NCBI GenBank assembly: GCA_004335635.1
Contig: QAXH01001886.1
Coordinates: forward strand, 62,001-126,000
Length of the DNA: 64,000 nucleotides
Source of the DNA: Chloromonas sp. AAM2
Taxonomy: Eukaryota > Chlorophyta > Chlorophyceae > Chlamydomonadales > Chlamydomonadaceae
Direction: 5' to 3'
The position numbers and the translations under genes are program-made. The notes beneath the pieces were generated by a model that did not search any database, was not told the DNA's origin, and worked only from the letters and a program-made list of their open reading frames with translations. Below are positions 11,332 to 25,419 of the stretch, in pieces (position 1 is the first letter of the stretch; every line of letters starts with the position of its first letter).

Positions 11332-14300
11332 TCGGCTTGTAGCCGTGAAAGCAAGGCCAGGCAGAAGAAACATAGCTCGCAGGGCAAGAATGACCCCACA
11401 CAGTTCAGTTTCACCCCAAACACTGGGTTGGAAGCAGAGGTAATAGTACCAAGGCCAGCATGATCGGTACGCCAGTGGAAATGCGTCTGCCAGTGGAAAT
11501 GAATGTAGTCTGCCTGTTTCATTCTAAGTTCATTGCGTTTTATTCGCGCGGGGCGTGGGAAGCAGGCAGCAGAGCTGACATCACACGGCATGCGGAGCAG
11601 AGTCAGCAAAAGAAGGTTTTGAGGTGATGTCTACAATGTGGGCATGGATACAATGCAACAACCCACGCACATGCAGTTTACCAGATCAGGAGTCACACGG
11701 TCTATTGTCAAGGCCATGTGCTGGCCAGAAGTCATTTGTCATGTTGAACAACACTCGTGGGCCCACAAGCAGTTGCAAGCTTTGTGTGTAGCAAGGCGAT
11801 CATACACAGGGTGTTGAGAATCAGATGCATTTTTGATGGGCACCTGAAAAACGCTGTGGCATGTGAAAAGCACGGGGCACAGGGCTGTGTCATTGTGAGG
11901 GTTGTTGCTCTTGACAAGCTCGTGCAGAGAGCATAACAGTTGTGAGCAGAGGATCGGGTAAGGCTTAAGAGGATATTGGTTGGCATCGGACCCTGCATCC
12001 TTCACACACAGAGGCTGCTAAGGCCACTAGGCTATTCGGCTAATGCCGGGCAGTGTGTGGTGGGAGGGCCAGGGGAGATCTGTGATTGCAGGTTGCTTGT
12101 CCCCAACAAGCAACACAACTTGTGCTAAGTATTCCTTGCCGCTACCAGGGACGCTTCTGCAGGTCTGTCTTTTTTCTCTCTTTCTTCTTCGCTTGCGTGT
12201 CTCAGGACTGCTGTGGATTAATTCAGTTATTTGGTTAATCAGTAGGCCGCAGGCTAGGCTAGTCAACTGGGGTAAAGCCTTGATCATCAGAGTCACTGGC
12301 AAATGCAGGCTTGCCAGTTTCCACTGTTGATCATGACTTTGGCCATGCCAGTATGAACACAACGTGTGTTTGACTGAAAGCAGTGTATGTGCTTGGCGCA
12401 TGGTGCTGATGTGCTGCAGCCCCATTTGAGCTGCGCACATACATGGCATCTGCATGAATAAGATTCATTGCGCTGCAACGCTTGCAGCTCTTCGGCTCTT
12501 GTAGGCCGGGGGGGCCACAAGACAGAAGACATGGCGAAGATAACCCTCAGGCATGCACTGCAGACGCTACGCCATTCATCCTTACCACGTCTTTACTCGA
12601 GTTCTGCTTGGCTTTAAAATGCCCACACGCATGGGCAAGCGTTTCGTACGCAGTGCACGTTGCTCTGGGTGCTAACTGGGGTTTGGCAATGTGTTTTCTG
12701 TGGCGTGAGGAGAAAACAGTGCCTGTTGCTGTACTGAGCAAGTAATTGTACGGGCATGAGGCGTGGCAGGAGCAATGCGGGTTTGGTTGTGGATTGGCAT
12801 GAAGGGGAGTTGGGTGTTGCAAGCACTGGTCTAGCACCACGGACGCCTTTCAGTTTAGAGCCACGATCTTACACACATAATTTCATCTGTATATTTCAGC
12901 ACGCTAGTTTGCTCTCCACTTGGGCTCTTTTATGATGTTTGTCGAAGCTCCAACTGTTGTAAGGCACTGATGTAAAAACACTGAAGACGGTGGCAAGGTA
13001 GTGTGGACTGGTGCCAGGCGGACGCACCTGCAGCTCGGCAAGACAGCTTCCCCGGGAAAGAGTAATGCAGAGAATCTGGCAGAGTGCATGAGGGTTGTAG
13101 TGCCACATGTCCCAGTATGCAGGCACACTGCTCAACGCCCACAGCCAGGATGTAGCGAGCGTAAGTCACCCATCCATACACTGCGGATTCGAAGTTGGGC
13201 ATCTTGTTCCTCCCTCCTGCATTTCGAACAAGGTCTCACCCACACGAGTGTCTGTCAGCTCTGAGACCGCAAGATGTTCACGACCCTGAAATGAAACGCC
13301 TGCTCGAACCTGTGCATCAACAATGTGGACAAGGAACTGGGTTGTTTGATTCTGGGTTGAGGCCGTCAATGAATGGCTACCTGTCCTGTTCGCACACAGG
13401 CACGCGAGGGGCCTCACTCAAATCGTGGTATGGTTCTGGCTGTTGTCCTGCCTTGACGGCTGCTTCAGCACGCTGACGCGCATCACTCAGAGCTTGTGGA
13501 TCTGCATTCATACTAATGCTGTATGGGTTCTCTGTATGTCTGACGGTACACGACGTGGTAGTACACAAAGTGTAATAAGGTGGACGGTTCTAAAACCAAG
13601 AGTCAACACACCCTGATATCGCACGGACATACATTGCATGGGGCCACGTGAGGGCTTACATCACGACAGTGTGCACGAGGGCCAAGGCCTTGCAACATGC
13701 ACCTCTCATCTTCAGCTGCTAACATACAGTGCATGCACGGCAGAAGTGTCTTAATTTTACTACAGGAGGAACCTTGGGAAGACAGGCTCAGAGTGCTGAG
13801 TCACTGCTCAAATCACCGTTTTCTAGCTAGGGTTCCAGCCGAGCACCCATCCCTAGCCAGTCCAATCGTAATATGCCTTCGGCCCCTCCAAAGGACATCG
13901 TTGCGCACGGCTTGCTTTTTTTCCGTTGTGCCGGTTCCACTTCAAAACTGCCAGGTCCTGTCGATAGGATCCCTCATTGCCCGACGCGACCTGCACACAC
14001 CGAGAGTTCAAACGTTCTACTTGCCAAGGGTACTAAGCGTCAGAATGGCCAGCCTATGCAGCATTACTGGCCCAGACCTGCTACCTTGGTCAACACAGTT
14101 GCCGCACACAGGATTTTGCTTGACCGAATGCATTGACCTACCTGGCCAATCAATTACCAGCATCATCGAGTCTTCTATCATAGGAGGTGAGGCGGTCAGC
14201 CGGATACAATCTACTGAACAGCTGCGCAGCCAAGCGCGTCACGATCACCAGCCCTTTTGTGTCAATCACTTTGGCCTCTGCCTCCGAGTCATCAACTGTG

Positions 14301-14502
14301 AGTAGGCTCGCCACTTGAGCTACCGCAGTTATGCCTATGTTGTCCGCCAGTGGATGCTGCCTGCAAGACTTGCAAAGAGGTGGCGACTCAGCTTGCATGA
14401 GAGTGTACCCACGGTCATGTCAACGTGACCATCAAGATTATGCATAGGTGCTACTGCACTGAACAATTGTATGTGCTTCTCTGGCTCTGCTTACAGGTTG
14501 GA
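11332..14502. other. Gap of 3.2 kb without a recognised gene
   Basis: No conserved protein was recognised. A pyrimidine-rich tract lies at about 12160-12195. The longest open frame, 13697-14305 (+), encodes 202 residues with no family resemblance and mixed composition. A minus-strand frame at 14150-14398 is equally anonymous. The 3' UTR of the kinase and the promoter of the callose synthase must lie in it, but I cannot place them. Confidence 0.5.
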
Positions 14503-17500
14503 ATGAAATCAACAGCAGCCCAAGACGGGCCTGCTCGCTCTGGACGTTCTCGCGCGTCCAGCGCAACGGATGCCCCAGCCAATGTCAGTAGGGCCTCCCG
14601 CAAGCCGGCAGCCCAAGCCGGCGCTGTCTCCCTGCCAAGCTTGCGCCATGACGCCACGCTTGGCCATCTTGCTCAGCCTGCGCCAGCAGAATATCCGTCC
14701 ACTCAACGCAAGCCCAGCAAGAGCTTGCGTTCAAAGTCAGTTCCCGAGAACGAGGCGGCCAGCTTCACCGCCGACAACGATCCCTTGGCGCCCCTCCAAG
14801 AAGTGCCCATGGTCCCCACTCAGGCCTGGGAGGACTACGTGCATGCCGTGGTCTGGCGGACTGGCAGGCAGTACGGATTCCAGGCCTTCAACGTCAACCC
14901 ACTGAGCCGCAACTTCCGTCTCCGGCAGTTTGTTCCCTCCACCATGTTCCTTGCCTCCGACCACCTCGTCTCCCTGCTTGTCAAGAACACGTACGTGCGT
15001 GACAAATCTTCTCTCACGGTGGAGGAGCGCTTTTCCAAGGCAGTTTGGACGCTGCACGGCACTGTTTTCTCCAACTATGAGGACAACTGGTGCCCACGCA
15101 TGCAGCTGTCCGCCCGACTGCAAAAGGTGCGTTCATACAGAAGCATGGAGTGATTGCCTCGTGAACTGCTTTGCTACAGCACTGCTCGCTCGCTAACAAC
15201 ACTAGTGGCTCGTCTACAGCACTACCAACTTGCTTACAGCACCAACAACTGTTTCCATGGCAAGAAGCTGAATTGACTTGATTGCCTACGCTACTTGCTT
15301 GCGCAGCTGGACCAGCTTGCCCAGGGTCAATTCACTGACCCCCAGCTCGTGCATGGCATGCTCTGCGAGCTCTCCCTTTACTTCCTCATGTACACGGAGG
15401 GTGCCAATCTGCGCCACACCCCCGAGGCGGTGTGGTTCCTCTTTTGGTGCGCAAATACAAGCTCGCTAATGGAGGCACTGTGGGGCGCTGGACCCCCTTC
15501 GGTGGTGCCACATGCACGAAATCGGCGTGTTGCTATGCGCAACGCCTTCCAGACCGACATCGTTGCACTCCAGAATCAGTTCCAGCACAGCCCAAGCGCA
15601 CCTGGTGTCAGCATCGGTGACTGCTTCAAAGCCATGGTATTTATGGAGGGCAAGGTGGGTGTCTGCGACTAGATCAGCACCTGCAACTGATGCACTTGGC
15701 TCGGCTTGTGCATTGCAGCACCGGCTTGCAGTACCAGCATTGCTCGGCTTGTCACTGCAGCACCAGTAAGCTTGCGCATGCAGTACCAGCAATGACATGC
15801 ACTCCTGTCCGCCACTGCCACAAAAAGTGGTTGGCTAACAAGTTGCAGTTCACATGTTTGCTCCTTGTGCACAGGTGCCCCTGCCAACCGCTGACAAGGT
15901 AGCGGCAGTGCTTAGCGCTGATTCCCGGCCCCAGGGCTCCGGCAAGGGTTCGCACGGTGGCGCTCCCGACCAAAGCCGCTGCGACTTCACCTCCGCTGAC
16001 ATGGGCTTGTATGAGGACCTGATTGCGATGGGCGATGGTGGCGCCTGGTGCGACACGGTCCTCACACCAATCTTCTACGTTCTGTCATATGAGGTATGCC
16101 ACGCTAGTTTTCAGCGAACTACAACTAATCACTGACTACACATGAACAACAACGCTCACTGTCAAGGACTGTAACTAATTACTGATTTCATTCCACCAGC
16201 CACCTCACTGTTAGGCCCTGTTACCATAGCCAGCCCACCTGCCAGCTGGTTTGTGCATTTGCTCTCATCCTCTGACCTCGCTCTGTTCCTGCTGCTGTGC
16301 CCGCTGCTGCGGCAGATGGATGCCCAGTTCACCGCCGGCCAGGAGGTTGCCTTCCGCCTAGGCTACGACGACATCAACGAGTCACTTGCCCGCAAGCAAG
16401 TGGTCATGGAAACGCTCAAGCTGCTGGGTGTCACACGCGAAGTGGCTCGAAGCGGCGTCGTCAACGTCGCACACGAGGCCATCACAGCCCTGGGCATACT
16501 ACCAAACGGTGGCTTTGACGCGATGGCCGCAGCTGTCTTCTGGGCCACCAAGGTCTTCAACAAGACAATGCGTGAGCGCCGCACCTGGTTTGCAATCTAC
16601 CGCTCGTTCTACCGTATCTACTCCCTCCATGTCATCCTCATGCATTTGATGTTCGCCCACGCGTTCTCCGGCAGCGATCCAAAGCTGCTCAGTGGTGCAG
16701 TGGTGACCCATGCCTTCATGCATTTTGCTGAGCGCTGGTCTACCTGGTGGATGAGCCGGGAGCAGCCCAACCCCTTGGCACCCAAGAAGGACAAGAAAGC
16801 GTCCAAGTGAGTGCACTGCCTTTGCACCCTGTGTACTGAATGACAGATTTGAGGAACGTTTTGGGTTACGTGGGTGTGCAATTCTGCTGCGAAACTTTCA
16901 GATTTGCTTTGGTGTGCGACTTTGGTGATGGACTTTGCCAACCCATGTTTACAGATAGCCAGGTACTCTAACCGTTGGATTGTCTCATGACTGTGCAGGC
17001 AAGTGCCCCAGGACCCGGAAGCTGCTGTTGCTGCGGCGCAACAGGCAGCAGGCGATCCCTTGGCTGCTGCCGCCAAGGCCCGCACCATAGGGAGTCCGTT
17101 AGAGGGCGATCCGCTGTGGGGCTTCTTTGGCTGCTGGGAGTGGGGCATTGTAGCTGTGGGCCTGCTGGTGTTGTACGTGTGCCAGTTCATTTCCGCGGCC
17201 CCACCGATGCTGCAGCAGCTGTCAGAGCAGTACTGGCTGTTTGCTGCTGGCGGTTACACTGGCCTGATGCTGGTCCATGCACTGTTGACAACAAGAGACG
17301 GGTACAGCATCAGCTTGACAGCCGCGCTGCGCCTCCCCCGCTTCTTTACCGCTAGCTCCGCTCGCCCGGCTGCTCAATTATGGATGGATGGCAGCATGAA
17401 GATTGGAGGCAAGCAATGGTGGCTGCTGGTTGCCTTCTGGACCCAAACGCTGGTGCTCAAGGGGGTATTCGACTACTTCATCATCATCCGGCCTCTTGTC

Positions 17501-20500
17501 ACTCCGGTACGTGCACGTGTACAGTGAGCTCAACAGGCAGCATGACCGCCAGCAGACATAGCTTGATTTTGCGCATGATCAACAGCCCGCTATTATTGAC
17601 AACTTGCGCTGACCCACCACGCCTGCCCTTGTTTCGATCGCCTTGCAGGTCAGGCTGCTACTTCAGCGTAACTGGCTGAACTGCCCGAACGAGAACTACA
17701 CTATCATGGGCACAGAGCTGCAGATCGCCTGCATTGACGGCGATTGGTTGCTGATCTTCGTGCGCTTGCTACCATTCTTTCTGGTTTGCCTGATGGACAC
17801 GCATATCTTCTATCAGATTACGCTCATGATCTGGGGCGTGATTCGCGGCATCTCCGTACTGGACATCGGTGTCGTGGGAGACTGGTAAGTGGATGTTTGG
17901 GCGGCTAAAGCGCTGTTTGCCTTGCTGCCTTATTTGAGCTCGCCGTTCGAGGGCTGAGGATTCGCCTGGCCAGTCAAACGTGCAATTGTCGGATATGCGA
18001 TCGTAGCTAAACCTATCACTGGCATTCAGTTGACAATAAAAAGTGCGGTATGGTGTCCTGTGTGCAGGGAATCTCTGATCAAGGAGTTCCACAGAGGACC
18101 TGTGCGCTGGTGGGAGAAGGTCCTCTCCGATCGCGGTAACAACGCTCGCCTGAGCCTTGTCGCGCTCAAGCGGGCGCAAGCCGCATTCGCGGCACCAGAG
18201 ACTGACTCGGATAGCGGCGACGGATTCAGCAGTGGTGCAAGCAGCGAGGGAGAGCGCTCTGACCCAGCCACCATGGCCCGTGCTCGCCTGAGCAAGCTGT
18301 CATCTGGCGATCTTTTGAACACTCGCCAGCAGCGCGGCGTGTCTTGGAAGAAGAAAGGCTCTGCCAAGCCACCTTCCGACCTGTCTCTCGTTCTAAATGG
18401 CCAAACGGATGAGCACATTGCGGTCTGGGATTCTTTTGCGGCAGCCTGGGACGAGATTGTTGCCGACCTGCGTGAAGCTGACCTGGTGAGCTTCTCGCAA
18501 TTATCCTAGGATACAACTTGATCTGAACAGCGATCGCGATTCCATTTTGCAATAGCATGTTCAGCTATCGCCAGTGCAGCTATTGCAGCTAGGTTTGTGC
18601 TCAAAACCGTTCTCTATGGTACAGCAAGTGCACTGGGTCATTCGTTGCCAATGATATGATTATGGGTCGTGCTGTAGACCGTGCTGTAAACCGTTATGGT
18701 AATTGTGGTGTACTAACTGTCATTCTTGCCTGCAGATCAACCATCGTGAGCGCGACAACCTGCGTTTCACACGCCTCTGTTACGACAGTCGCCTGGACGT
18801 CTCTGGTGTACGCCCCATTCTCATGCCCGCCTTCTTTTTCGCTGGACAGATTCAGAAGGTCGTAGACCTCGGCATGGTCAACGAGCAGCAGGGCCTGGTG
18901 CTGAGCGAGGCACGCTCGTTGCTGGTCTGGCTCGGTTCACACCTCGGACTGCTGGCCCCCTCGGCAGTGACCGCACTGCTAGGCGCCACCTTTGCGCCAG
19001 AGGTGGTCGACCTGGCCCATCAAGCCTCCCGCCAGGGCCTGCTCCAGTCAAGCGTGCGCCTGCTAGGCGCCCTCCACGCCCTCCACAACATGCGAACAGA
19101 CTCGTCTAATGATCTCCGCCGCCGGCAAACGCTGCACGCGCAAGTGGCTGTTGCTGTGGGCGACATCCTGTCGGCCCTTGAGGTCGAATGCCAAGCAGTG
19201 CGCCTGGTGGCCGGTGGTAGCGACAGCGCTCGTGGCGCAGGCAGCATCAAGAACAAGCACGGCCTGGGCTCCACTCAGGTGGTGCAGGCGGAGGCCCTTC
19301 TAGCCATCCTATCAGCCATGCGCATGCAGCTGGCTGCCGACCCTACACCTATCAGCTCGGCGTTGCGTGTGCTGCACGACAACAACTCCGATGCTGGCAT
19401 CAAGGCCACCTGGGGCGACTCCAGCAGCTCTGCAAGCTCATCATCGTCAGCTGCATCCTCCATGTCCAAGGCGTGCGATGCCAACATGGTCATGAAGGTG
19501 AACTGCAGGCATGCAGTAAATGCAAGCACACAGCACACCAATCCCATTCACGTACCCTCATATACAAGAGGGTGCCAGTCAGATCGTTGACACACTCCTA
19601 AGTTGATACACTGCAGCTTCAGCAAACATGTCATGTGTGTGTCTTCATGCAGCAGGTGACCCTTACAATTGCTGTTCCTCATACGCTGCTGCAGGTTGTC
19701 GGCGTGCTGTCCAAGATGCTGACCCTCACTCCCGCGGCTGCCCGGCCCGAATCTGATGAGGCTCAGCGCATCCTGGGCTTCTTTATGGGCTCACTGGCCA
19801 ACAAGCAGCTCACCAAGCCGGTCTCAATGGTGAGTTTGAGCAACAAATCAAAGGTGACAACCAGCTAGGGCCGGCTTGAAAGCTAACCGTAAGGATTGCC
19901 CACTGTAAATTCCAGCCGTTCAGGCAAGAAGCAAGGTATTTCCAGTCGCTCATCACAACGTTGTACCCTACTGTGCTCTGCAGGATGAGATGATGAGCTG
20001 GACTGTGCTCACTCCATGTTACGAGGAGGATGTGCTGTACCCAATGGATGCGGGTCTGGTCGCCCAGGCGCTCAACTGCTCAACTGCTCCCGGTGCTCAG
20101 GCCCCTGGTGGCAAAGCCCACAACCTGCAGGACGCTATGGCAGCCTCTGCTACCGCGGGCACCTCCTCTGCCGCTGCAGCCTGGGGTGCTGGTGGTCTTG
20201 CCGACCTGATGACTGAGACTGAGGATCGTGTGTCCCTCATGGCCCTGCTGCGCTCAGTCTTCACCACTGATTTTGAGAACTTCAAGGAGCGCCTGGGTGA
20301 ACGCCTGGGTGTGGACATCACGGGCGTGTCCGAGGATGCCTTTGCTCCTGGAGGCCCACTGGCAGAGCTGGCTCTTGAGCTGCAGCTCTGGGCGTCATAC
20401 CGTGGTCAGCTACTGGTAAGTTGAACTGCGATGCCCTGCTCACTCTCTGCCACATGACACGCCCGGTTTTACCTTTCGGCTGCGGTCCTTGCATGCGTCT

Positions 20501-23500
20501 CATGGCCCTTGCTTGCGCGTTTTGCTGCTGCAGGCCAGGACTGTCCGGGGCATGATGTGCTACGACAAGGCTCTGCGTGTGCTCGCCAGACTGGAGAACC
20601 CTTGTCCCGACGGCATGTCGCGGCGATCGTACGACACATGGATCAACGAGCTGGTTTCGTCCAAGTTCTCCTACGTTGTATCCTCCCAGGTGTATGGACG
20701 CAATCGCATGTCACGTGATGTGCGCGGACGCTGGCTGGCTGAGGGTGTGGATGTGTTGCTAGAGGTGTTCGAGCATCTTAAAGTTGCTTTCCTGGACACC
20801 GCTGTTGATCGTGATGGCAGCATGCAGCAGTACAGCGTGCTCATCACCCGCCGCAGCGGCGCACCCGCGCCTTGGGAAGCTGGCGACTTCGTTGCTTCGC
20901 AGCGCGTTCAGGAGGCATACCGCGTGCGTCTGCCTCAGAACCGCTACAGTTCACGCGGTGTGATCCTGGGAGAGGGCAAGCCTGAGAACCAGAACCACGC
21001 CATCATCTTCTGCCTGGGCGAGGGTCTGCAGACCATCGACATGGTGAGTCGTGGTTGCGTATGGGCCAACCCGTGCTGCCATTAGTACCAGGCATTCTAT
21101 TGATTTGGTTGAACCAGTCGGTCTGGTTGGCCAGACTTGGTCGGACCAGCAGTATTGAAGCTGTTCGTCGTTTAGTTGACTTGGCTGAAGTCTCAAGCAC
21201 TCGTCCGATTCTGCTGCTTAACGTTCGCAGAACCAGGACAACACCCTGGCTGAGGCTTACAAGATGCGCAACATGCTGGGCGAGCTGGCACCAGAAGTGC
21301 GAGGTGAGTGTTGACGTCTGCAACTGAGGCTACATCCTAACGGCCTGGTCAGCTGGACTGACTCTGGCGCGCTTGCCTCTTCTTGCAGATGCCAAGGGCG
21401 CCATTGCGCCGTTCACGTTAGGGCCACGTGCAACTGGTGCGGAGATGCGGCGTGCGCAAGCCACGGCCCGTGCGGCCACTCGCCCCACCGCACTTGTTGG
21501 CTTCTGCGAGCACATCTTCTCAGACAAGTCGGGCGCACTGGGTTCGTTCGCTGCCTCAGCGGAGTTCGCTTTTGGAACGATTGTGCAGCGTACGATGGAC
21601 ACCCCCGGCAACGTCCGCATGCACTACGGCCACCCCGATGTGTTCAACAAGCTTCACATCATGACAAGGGTGAGGGAGAAGAAATTATTGGCGCGTAGTG
21701 CATGAGCTTACTGCGATATCAGCCCGCTGTCAGTCCTTACAAATCGGCGCTGACCTGTTGATTGGTGTTACGCGCTGTATCTGTGCAGGGTGGCGTGTCT
21801 AAGGCTACTCGCCAGCTGCACATCTCAGAGGACATCTTTGGTGGATACAACCACACGCTGCGCGGAGCAAGGATTAAGTACCGCGAATACATGAGCGTCG
21901 GCAAGGGACGCGACATGGGCTTTGACTCCATCAACGCCTTCGAAATCAAGGTATGCATGACTGCTCTTCAGCGTAAGCTGACTGCGTTTCCGCACAACTT
22001 GACACAGTGATTTTGGCTAGAACTCACTTGGACACGCATCATGCCCTGCAGATTTCCGGCGGTGCCGGTGAGGTGCTGATCAGCCGTGACCTGTGGCGCC
22101 TAGCCACCCGAATGGACCCTCTACGCCTTCTCCACTTCTACTTCTCTGGATGCGGTTACTACGTCAACACCTGGATTATCTGCATGACAGTTGCCGCCCA
22201 GATCTTCTCGCTGTGCTTCCTCGCTCTTGCAAGGGCCGGCGAGATACCAGTCCCCGGCATCGAACCAGCGGATCCCGCCTATTCGAACAGCCAGCCCCGC
22301 GACATCATCACTCTGCAAGATACCTTGAAGGCTGAGTACGTCCTTCAGCTGGGCACACTGTCCCTTCTGCCTTACATTTGTGAGCTGGCGCTCGAGCATG
22401 GCCTGTTAAAGATGTTGGTGGTGGCCATTCAGCAGGTGCTGTCTGGCTCGTTTGGCTTCTTCGTTTTCAAACAGCAAACGACTGCCCACTACTTCCATGA
22501 CGATATGGCCTACGGTGGGGCCATGTACATCGGTACGGGTCGTGGTTTCTCCATCACCAGCAGCCAATTTCTCAAACTTTGGTAAGCAGTGCATCCTTAA
22601 GTTGATTGATTCCTTAAGTTGATTACAGCCATGGTTGACCACCCTCCTGGAAAACCCTACAGCCTGCTTAGCTACAAGCGCTCAGGTGACGCCCGTCTTA
22701 CCATGGTTATTGTTTCTTTTGTCCGCAGGACCAACTATTCTCGCTCGCACATCTACCCTGGCGTCGAGCTGATGAGCATGTGCTTTCTGCTGCTCGCGGT
22801 TAAGGACTGTCACTACTGCGACTATGGCGCGATCACCTGGGGCGTGTGGCTGGTCGCAGCCTCTCTCATCTTCGCACCCTTCTGGTTCAATCCGCTCGTG
22901 TTCTCCACCACAAAGGTCAAGCGCGATTTCAAGAACTGGACTGCCTGGCTGCGTGGTGAGGTCGACCCTGACACTGGTATCACCTGGCACCAGTGGCATC
23001 GCAAGCAAATGGCCAAGATACGTAACGACCGTGGCAACCAGACAGCGCACAAGGCCAACGTCTTCTTCAACGTCATCTCCTCCATCAGCCCACTGCTGCT
23101 CCTCACCCTGGCGGCTGTTTCACGTCTCACCGTCTCGATCGATGTCGCCCCCGGCCCCCTTCAGTCCCCGTGGATTCTATTTCTGGTCGCTACCTCAGTC
23201 ATCTGGGCCTTGCTGGCCCTGACCCTCAGCACGTACGAGCGCTTGCATTCTCGCGTCTGCAACCAGCGCAGCTGGAGGTTGTACGGGTTCTGGACCCTTG
23301 TGATTTGCATCAGCTTGGTGGTGGTTTACCTCGCTGTGCTCGGCCGCTGGTACTCTGGAAACGGTTGGTCCAACCTCCTGCTGATTCTCTACTCCAACGT
23401 GAACCTGGTCATTGCCACGCACCGTGCAGCCTCACACATCCCCACCAAGAGGTGAGATCACACTCTATGAGCAGTCCATAGCTCTCACTTGCGCTGATGA

Positions 23501-24015
23501 ACAGCCATAACAGTCATTTCCTGATCAGCAGCCATATTAGTGATTTCCTTATGAACAGACATGATAGTAAAGATTGCTAGACAGGTAGGTGCATGTGCAT
23601 TTGCTCATTCTGACCATTCTATGCTTGATTCTGTGTGCGCAGCCCTCGTGCCCGTGCACTCGTGGACTCCGGTTACCTGCTCTTCGACAGCCTGGTCGGA
23701 TACTCCCTCCTGTGCGTCATCGGCCTGCTTTCCCTCACGGGCATTGTGGCCTGGCTCCAGGCTATCCTGCTGTTCAACCCCACCTTCGCCAAGTCGATCC
23801 GTCGTGGGCAGCTGGTGCGCACGATCGGTCTGGCCAAGGCCGACCCAGCTGCACAACAGCCCCAGATCGCTACCATCGAGAACGCGGTTGCGGCTGTCAG
23901 TGCTGCTTCCCAGCCGCCCGTGGCTGTGCCGCGTTCGCGCAGTGCCAGCGTGGTGGCAGCGCGCATGCAAGTTGTGGCTGCGCAGGTGCATGTCGATGAC
24001 TCTGTTCGTCTGTAG
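14503..24015 (+). CDS. GSL: 1,3-beta-glucan (callose) synthase, GT48 family, complete
   Basis: Plasma-membrane enzyme that polymerises UDP-glucose into callose for wall, septum or wound deposits. Exons: 14503-15126, 15307-15654, 15875-16093, 16316-16806, 16999-17506, 17649-17884, 18068-18485, 18736-19497, 19695-19829, 19984-20415, 20534-21043, 21231-21303, 21389-21669, 21789-21950, 22052-22581, 22729-23451 and 23643-24015. They total 6,825 bases and 2,274 residues, somewhat longer than the roughly 1,900 of plant relatives. The Fks1-type N-terminal domain lies around residues 100-350, a first membrane cluster about 550-800, the GT48 catalytic region about 1250-1800, and a second membrane cluster about 1800-2220. 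GT48 signatures are GGVSKATRQLHISEDIFGGY, SVGKGRDMGF and KISGGAGEVLISRD. An acceptor-like TTACAG lies six bases before the chosen ATG, so a non-coding or short coding 5' exon is possible. The C-terminal tail is Ala/Val-rich. Confidence 0.95.
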
Positions 24016-25419
24016 ACTTGATGGACATGGCAATTGACAAGTCTGTTTTGATCAGTGGTCAGTTGATGGATTGAATCGTAGCTTCGAGCACTGCTTCTTA
24101 GACGCGCACAACTTTTATTGTTTACTTGGCTATTACAGTGACAGTCCCTATTTCCGACCGGCCCAAGATCCGATCAGTGTTCAGGGTTGCGTTTGTAAGG
24201 AAACTCAAACCCCATGACGCCTCTCTTAACCGCCAGCATTGTCCTCTATTGCAGCGTCCATTACTATTACTTGGCTTGCCTCTAGCGCAAACTATAAACC
24301 TAACGTAACTGAATTGATTCAACTGACACTGGTTAGCAATACTGGCGTACATGAGACGTTCTGGTGAGAGACGTGATCACTGGCGCCCTTGATTAGTCGA
24401 ATTTCAAATCTGATTGCCTCCTCCCATTTGTGAGTTGGTTTGCACACACAAGATTAGAAGTACTGTTTATTACCACCTGCCATAGTTCAGGTTGATATTC
24501 TTTGTTGATTCATGCAGTCCTGGCGATGACTCCAGCCACTGTGTAAAAAGTGTTGATTACCTCGGCAAGGGTTCTGTTGTGAGATATGTATACTAATCCT
24601 ACCTCTATGCATACAAGTGTTGATTTCACACAGGTACTATTTTACTACTATTTTACACAGCGGCATCCAGTCAAGGGGTGCGCACAGCATCCTGACTCTG
24701 TAAGCTACACTACATCAGCATATCAAAAGTACTAGAAACCATAACCTTAGTCGCTCTCGCTGTCAACATGAGCAATGTCACTCATCAGTCCGTGTGGCCT
24801 CCAACCAAACACATCCGTTGCCCTGCATTGTTTGTTGCACCACAGCAGGTTAGGATCGCGTGTGATTGTACGACCACTCTATGTTCCATGCGCTTTCGCA
24901 GAGAAGTTTGAATGCGAATTGATTGCCGTCTTTATGCACGCCCACAAGCATCATCCTGCCCATGGCCATGCACACCCCTTGCCACTGATGAGTCTTGGCC
25001 AGCCCTGCAGCGAACACTATCAGTACAGCATGTGGGTTAGTGATAAGCAAAACCATGCTTCCCTAAGAACAGCCCCACGCAAATAAATTGGTATTGAGCC
25101 AGAGGCCACGGAATGGGACAACACCACCATGCAGCTACTGCAAGGTGCCGCAGCACAAGGGACCGGACACAAGCTTAACCACAGAGGCAGGCGCTGTTCC
25201 CTGGGTGTCACAGACATCCTCAGGAGCCGCTTCATTCTAGTCAAGCACACAAGGTTCATGCAATGCCATCCTCCCAATGCTAATTGCCTGACCCCTACGC
25301 CTAAACTACGTCCTCAGGGCCTGCCACTATATTGCATCTGTCAAACGCAACTCTCACATCTCCTGCACAGCATTTGTAACGCCTGATGCCGCTTACAGGG
25401 TTTAAGCGACCCAAGGTCC
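24016..25419. other. Intergenic DNA with a repeat fragment
   Basis: Lies between the convergent 3' ends of the callose synthase and the minus-strand gene at 25420. It is A/T-richer than the surrounding exons. Besides the repeat copy at 24131-24250, only short anonymous open frames are present (24850-25056 and 25020-25277, both minus). Confidence 0.5.
24131..24250 (-). repeat. Solo copy of the Fanzor-flank repeat (copy B)
   Basis: Read on the minus strand it runs GGTTAAGAGA, CATGGGGTTTGA, CTGATCGGATCTTGG and ends GGAAATAGGGACTGTCACTG, matching in order the flank at 6356-6466. No RuvC-like coding sequence was seen next to it, so it looks like a solo end or a deletion derivative of the same element. 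Confidence 0.6.

Noticed and set aside
13697..14305. 202-residue open frame in the gap before the callose synthase
   Set aside because: No conserved motif, composition unlike neighbouring exons, and no splice partners. Length alone is not enough.
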